A DNA stretch of 35,897 nt from JAWOHX01 sp046484975 (GTDB lineage Bacteria; Bacillota; Clostridia; DUPQ01). Each line of letters starts with the position of its first letter. The first letter of the stretch is position 1. Below, one piece after another: positions 33,094 to 35,897 of the stretch. The DNA lies in the NCBI GenBank assembly GCA_046484975.1, contig JAWOHX010000142.1, forward strand, positions 1 to 35,897, read 5' to 3'. The position numbers and the translations under genes were made by a program. Below the pieces are notes generated by a model. It searched no databases and had not been told where the DNA came from. It saw nothing but the letters and a program-made list of their open reading frames with translations.

Positions 33094-33922
33094 ATGGATA
33101 TACTTCCTTGTTGATGACGATATGCCTGACGGTGATGTCCATGCTGGACAAATTGAGGGCAGTCAGTTTTTCAAGGGCTTCCTTCACCCTTTTCTGTACC
33201 TGCTTCATGACTTCAATGATGGGGTATTCATAGCTGACGGTGATGTTCATCTCAATGCTGATGCCATCCTCTTTCATGATGACCCGGAAACGGGTAATCC
33301 CTTCAAATCCTTCCACTTCCGAGGCAACATGACTGGCAATCTGGAAGAGGGCGTTGTTGGATATGGTATAGCTGCCAAGATAACTGAACGTCGGCCTGAC
33401 AATGGTTTTTGTCCCTTCGGATATATATTTGTTCTTGTCTTTCTTCCGGAACAGGTAAAGAGGGTCCAGAAGATAGCCGCTGAAATCCTTTTTGATTTCA
33501 AATGTTGGTACGGGGATGACGTGCTTTCCTTTGTCCTTCCTGCTGGAAAGGGCGCTTTTGATTTCCTCGGGATCGGATATGTCCTCGATGAAGATGATTC
33601 TGTCGATGCCGGAGAGGTCCAGTTTTTTCGCGATGTCATTGACCATTTTTTCGCTGGTGCCAAGAATCAGGATACTTTCCACCTTTTTAGAGCGGATGGC
33701 CTTGATGACATCCTTTCTGTGCTCTTCCTCTGTAAATAGGGCCCTTCTGACGGAGGACAGCTTCGTCGCCTCCTTTTTGGCGCTGCTTCCGGCAACAACC
33801 CGGTTCCCGCTGACCAGCAAACCGTCATCAACGATATGCGTAATCCCCATGTCGTTGGCCAACATGGTTGCTTTATGGCTTTTTCCTGTTCCACTGGAAC
33901 CCACCAGCGCGTATACCTTCAA
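33092..33922 (-). CDS. P-loop NTPase fused to an Asp23/Gls24-like domain
   Basis: This is a 276-residue protein read from TTG 33922, six bases after GGAGGT; the frame is open to 33958, but the P-loop family normally starts MKVYALVG. Walker A is GSSGTGKS at 8-15, followed by DDGLLVSGN at about 32-40. Residues 50-150 complete the nucleotide-binding domain. The C-terminal part (about 175-276) is an Asp23/Gls24-type domain (DGISIEMNITVSYEYPIIEVMKQVQKRV split over 210-240). Asp23 domains form membrane-associated or cell-envelope stress filaments in Bacillota. Combining both suggests an ATP/GTP-controlled envelope protein; the reaction is unknown. It has its own promoter (33944-33970). Confidence 0.8.
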   Translation of the reverse strand: MKVYALVGSSGTGKSHKATMLANDMGITHIVDDGLLVSGNRVVAGSSAKKEATKLSSVRRALFTEEEHRKDVIKAIRSKKVESILILGTSEKMVNDIAKKLDLSGIDRIIFIEDISDPEEIKSALSSRKDKGKHVIPVPTFEIKKDFSGYLLDPLYLFRKKDKNKYISEGTKTIVRPTFSYLGSYTISNNALFQIASHVASEVEGFEGITRFRVIMKEDGISIEMNITVSYEYPIIEVMKQVQKRVKEALEKLTALNLSSMDITVRHIVINKEVYP

Positions 33923-33943
33923 AAACGCACCTCCATCAGGAAT

Positions 33944-33970
33944 ATTATACCATAGCATATTTATTGTGAA
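33944..33970 (-). promoter_or_regulatory. Promoter of the P-loop/Asp23 gene
   Basis: On the minus strand TATAAT (33944-33949) is preceded by TGG, an extended -10, and TTCACA (33965-33970) lies 15 bases upstream. Transcription would begin near 33937, about 15 bases before the TTG start codon. Confidence 0.5.
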
Positions 33971-33992
33971 TCTTGCAAAAATATGACAAAAT

Positions 33993-34008
33993 CCTTATTC
34001 TTATAAGG
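33993..34008 (-). terminator. Weak terminator after the methyltransferase gene
   Basis: CCTTAT/ATAAGG hairpin (33993-33998, 34003-34008) with a 4-base loop is followed by ATTTT on the minus strand. It overlaps the stop codon of the methyltransferase. Confidence 0.35.
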
Positions 34009-34606
34009 TTTTTTGCACCTTCAGGATACGGAACCCAGCCTTTTTGTCCAGACATTCACAATGCATGAAAATATCCGCCAGTTTCCGCTGGGCGCTCTCC
34101 GCTCCTTGTTTCTTCTGGATGACACAATAGAAACTCCCATCTGCAGTCAATGCCTGGGAGGCATCTTCGAAAAGTCGGTAGACAACCGCTTTTCCTGCCC
34201 TGATGGGGGGATTGGAAACGATGACATCAAATTGTTCCGTGATGTTTTCGAAAAGGTCGGAAGCGTAACATATGACATTTTTCACCCTGTTCCATCCGAT
34301 GTTCTGTGTGCAAAGAGCCAAGGCCCGTTCATTGACATCCGTCATATGGACAATCGCGTTTGGGAAAAATCTCGCCAAAACGATGCCGATTCCCCCGTAT
34401 CCGCATCCGATATCCAGAATTTTCAATGGTTCCCGCTCGACTTCGTCCAGAATGGACTGTATAAGGAACCCACTCCCGAAATCCATTTTCCCTTTTGAAA
34501 AAACCCCTGCATCGGTCTGGAATCGGAAGGACTGCCCCCGTAGTTCCCATTCATAAGCCTCTGTCCGGCTGTTGGATTGCGGCGTTTTTGAGTAATAATG
34601 TTCCAT
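34001..34606 (-). CDS. Class I SAM-dependent methyltransferase, RsmC-like (small MTase domain)
   Basis: This is a 201-residue protein. The SAM-binding motif is DIGCGYGGIG from residue 65, the acidic motif II end is VHMTDVNERA near 90, and SNPPIRAGK with Asn132-Pro-Pro is the catalytic motif of N2-guanine and related methyltransferases. The N-terminal segment FQTDAGVFSKGKMDFGS matches the RsmC/RlmG and YbxB-type group that methylates rRNA guanine. Length fits the short single-domain form found in Bacillota. Its ATG immediately follows the TAA of the SIS gene (TAAAATG), with no good ribosome site, so it is probably translated by ribosomes that finish the upstream gene. The rRNA target is inference. 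Confidence 0.88.
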   Translation of the reverse strand: MEHYYSKTPQSNSRTEAYEWELRGQSFRFQTDAGVFSKGKMDFGSGFLIQSILDEVEREPLKILDIGCGYGGIGIVLARFFPNAIVHMTDVNERALALCTQNIGWNRVKNVICYASDLFENITEQFDVIVSNPPIRAGKAVVYRLFEDASQALTADGSFYCVIQKKQGAESAQRKLADIFMHCECLDKKAGFRILKVQKTL

Positions 34607-34607
34607 T

Positions 34608-35645
34608 TTATTTCGTCAATGTCACTTTCTGCAGATTTCTGGGACGATCTGGATCCAATCCCTTTTCCAGGGAAAGCATGCAGGCGAATCTCTGCATTGC
34701 TGTGGTATAAATCAACGGTGCACTGGAATACCCGAGGCCTTCCGGCATGGGAAATGCCATGTCGGCAAGTTCCAGGAATTCTATGTTATCGCTGAAAACA
34801 ATAAGCTTCGCTCCGATGTCCCTGAGCTTGTCCAATATTGCCCGGATGTCCCTGTCAATGCTGCTCCCAGGAGCGATAACAAGAACCGGGAACCCCTTTT
34901 CCATCATAGCCAGGGGGCCATGGTAAAAATCAGATATGGCGTATCCCTTCGCCCTTACATAGCAGGTTTCCTGGATTTTCAATGCTCCTTCCAGAGCGAC
35001 GGGATAACCAGTTCCCCTGGACAGGACAAAGCACTCCTCCATATCCTTGAGCCTGCCGATGAATCCTGCAGGCATCTCATAGCGGGACAGGTATGTTTCC
35101 ATGATTCCCGGGATGGATGCAATCTCATCCATCAGATCTTTTTTTCCTGTCATCGCCCATGTCAGCAAAGCCAGGTTTATCAATGTCGAGGTGAAGGTCT
35201 TGGTGGCAGCGACACTCACCTCTTCACCAGCCAGACAGGAGATATGGTAGCCGGCTTCCCTGGCAAGAGGGCTTTCCCCGTCATTTGTAAGGGCCAGTGT
35301 CAGCGCGCCGGTCCGTTTTCCCTGCCGTAGAACTTCCAGGGCATCCAAGGCTTTTCCCGACTGGGAGATGGCAATGACCAGGCTGTCGGAAAAATCCAGG
35401 TTTGCATGGTAGATTGTGATGACGGAAGGCGCTGCCAGGCCGACAGGGATTCCAGTATGAATCTCAAGCATGTATTTCGCATAGATTGCCGCATGGTCGG
35501 AAGTCCCCCGGGCCGCAATCCATATGTGCCGGATATTCCTCTTTTTTATTACCCCGGCTATCTCCAGTGCAATTGCCCTGTTTTCGATGATGCATTTTTC
35601 AATGATTTCAGGTTGGCTGAGGATTTCCCTCATCATATGGTTCAT
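34608..35645 (-). CDS. Double SIS-domain sugar isomerase (GlmS isomerase-like)
   Basis: This is a 345-residue cytoplasmic protein with two SIS domains (about 25-160 and 190-330) and no glutaminase domain. It begins with MREILSQPE, much like the isomerase half of GlmS, and has AARGTSDHAA, SQSGKALDAL, EVSVAATKTFTSTL, EGALKIQETCYVRAKGYAISDFYHGPLAM and the C-terminal RPRNLQKVTLTK (the last matching GlmS DxPRNLAKSVTVE). Relatives (AgaS, FrlB-type) deaminate or deglycate amino-sugar phosphates. GGAGG stands six bases before the ATG. It follows a hairpin terminator (35663-35688), and is downstream of anmK/ferredoxin remnants; an original link with cell-wall amino sugar recycling would fit, but is inference. 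Confidence 0.9.
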   Translation of the reverse strand: MNHMMREILSQPEIIEKCIIENRAIALEIAGVIKKRNIRHIWIAARGTSDHAAIYAKYMLEIHTGIPVGLAAPSVITIYHANLDFSDSLVIAISQSGKALDALEVLRQGKRTGALTLALTNDGESPLAREAGYHISCLAGEEVSVAATKTFTSTLINLALLTWAMTGKKDLMDEIASIPGIMETYLSRYEMPAGFIGRLKDMEECFVLSRGTGYPVALEGALKIQETCYVRAKGYAISDFYHGPLAMMEKGFPVLVIAPGSSIDRDIRAILDKLRDIGAKLIVFSDNIEFLELADMAFPMPEGLGYSSAPLIYTTAMQRFACMLSLEKGLDPDRPRNLQKVTLTK

Positions 35646-35662
35646 GTTTTTCCTCCGATAGT

Positions 35663-35688
35663 AAAACAGACGGTTTCCCGCCTGTTTT
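35663..35688 (-). terminator. Intrinsic terminator-like hairpin before the SIS gene
   Basis: On the minus strand AAAACAGGCGG and CCGTCTGTTTT form an 11-bp stem around a GAAA tetraloop. The one non-Watson-Crick pair is G-U on this strand. It lies between the short ferredoxin frame and the SIS start and should end transcription from the former. Confidence 0.6.
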
Positions 35689-35696
35689 TCCGTTTC

Positions 35697-35783
35697 TTAT
35701 GCCTGGCTTATCGCTGTAACGGGACAAGAGCCTTCACACACACCGCAATCAATGCAAAGATCCGCATCGATGACGTATATCAT
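35697..35783 (-). pseudogene. C-terminal half of a 2[4Fe-4S] ferredoxin (28-codon remnant)
   Basis: Hand translation gives a 28-residue frame starting MIYVIDADLCIDCGVC and ending in an SCPVTAIS motif. It has one CxxCxxCxxxCP cluster. This matches the second half of clostridial 2[4Fe-4S] ferredoxins (normally about 55 residues, where YVIDADxCxDCG follows the first cluster), so the first cluster is missing. GGGGAG lies too close to the ATG for a normal ribosome site. Upstream in the same frame are anmK codons (see 35811). I call it a truncated remnant or chimeric junction; a functional mini-ferredoxin with one cluster is less likely. Confidence 0.6.
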
Positions 35784-35810
35784 GCTCCCCTGCCATTTTT
35801 CGCCCGTTTG

Positions 35811-35897
35811 TCAAAACCCGACAGCAACTAAATCCAGCCCATCGAGCGAGGTGCCCGACATTAGTCCAACAGCTTTGATACTATTTTTGAAATGAGG
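35811..35897 (-). pseudogene. anmK: N-terminal remnant of anhydro-N-acetylmuramic acid kinase, interrupted by TGA
   Basis: The frame entering from the right edge reads KAVGLMSGTSLDGLDLVAVGF and then TGA (35811-35813). GLMSGTSLDG is the phosphate-binding signature of AnmK, which phosphorylates anhydroMurNAc during cell-wall recycling. Normally the protein has about 370 residues; here it stops after about 20 residues of the signature. Beyond the stop the frame continues QTGEKWQ, which still resembles AnmK, and then runs into ferredoxin codons. So the gene is truncated or the sequence is chimeric here. The part beyond 35897 is not visible, so whether an intact start exists is unknown. Confidence 0.6.

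Overview
The window looks like chromosomal DNA of an anaerobic member of the Bacillota, probably Clostridia, with roughly even GC. The reasons are strong AGGAGG-type ribosome sites, sigma-A promoters of the TTGACA/TATAAT or TG-N-TATAAT type, several TTG start codons, lipoproteins with a LxAC/LAGC lipobox, ferredoxin-type domains, and families I know mainly from Clostridia (DUF6062-like, DUF5702-like, P-loop+Asp23, a second ParC/ParE-like topoisomerase). I see no insertion sequence, prophage, tRNA, rRNA or CRISPR array.

Layout. 1-2617 (minus): a CPBP membrane protease cut by the left edge, a conserved uncharacterised protein, and a CE7 acetyl esterase. 2736-5782 (plus): a GPH-type sugar/cation symporter, a GNAT-like protein and a small CxxC membrane protein. 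5807-10977 (plus): a near-consensus promoter, a 20-residue leader peptide and a very strong terminator precede a heterodimeric ABC exporter (two half-transporters with complementary degenerate ATP sites) and a Gfo/Idh/MocA oxidoreductase. 11047-21232 (minus): a ferredoxin-fused aldo/keto reductase, ParC- and ParE-like topoisomerase subunits, three TadE/DUF5702-like surface or pilin-like proteins, and a B12-binding radical SAM protein. 21317-24404 (plus): two predicted glycan-active proteins. Then come a lipoprotein (minus), cysS and a nitrilase-GDPD fusion (plus), and an orphan solute-binding lipoprotein (plus). 30113-33067: a WYL regulator, a structured RNA candidate, an Ogg-type DNA glycosylase (all minus) and a DUF6062-like protein (plus). 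33092-35645 (minus): a P-loop/Asp23 fusion, an RsmC-like methyltransferase and a double-SIS sugar isomerase. The right end holds remnants of an anmK gene and of half a ferredoxin, joined in one frame.

How it fits together. Much of the window serves carbohydrate uptake and trimming (CE7 esterase, GPH symporter, propeller and GH123-like proteins, orphan sugar-type binding protein, SIS isomerase, Gfo/Idh oxidoreductase). This is mixed with housekeeping (cysS, topoisomerase, ogg, methyltransferase).

The two most interesting signals are non-coding. One is the leader-peptide attenuator in front of the ABC exporter (5807-5988). The other is a long rod-shaped RNA candidate at about 31157-31389, minus strand. 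It starts at its own TTGAAA-17-TATAAT promoter, and every non-Watson-Crick pair I found in its helices is a permitted G-U pair only when read on the minus strand.
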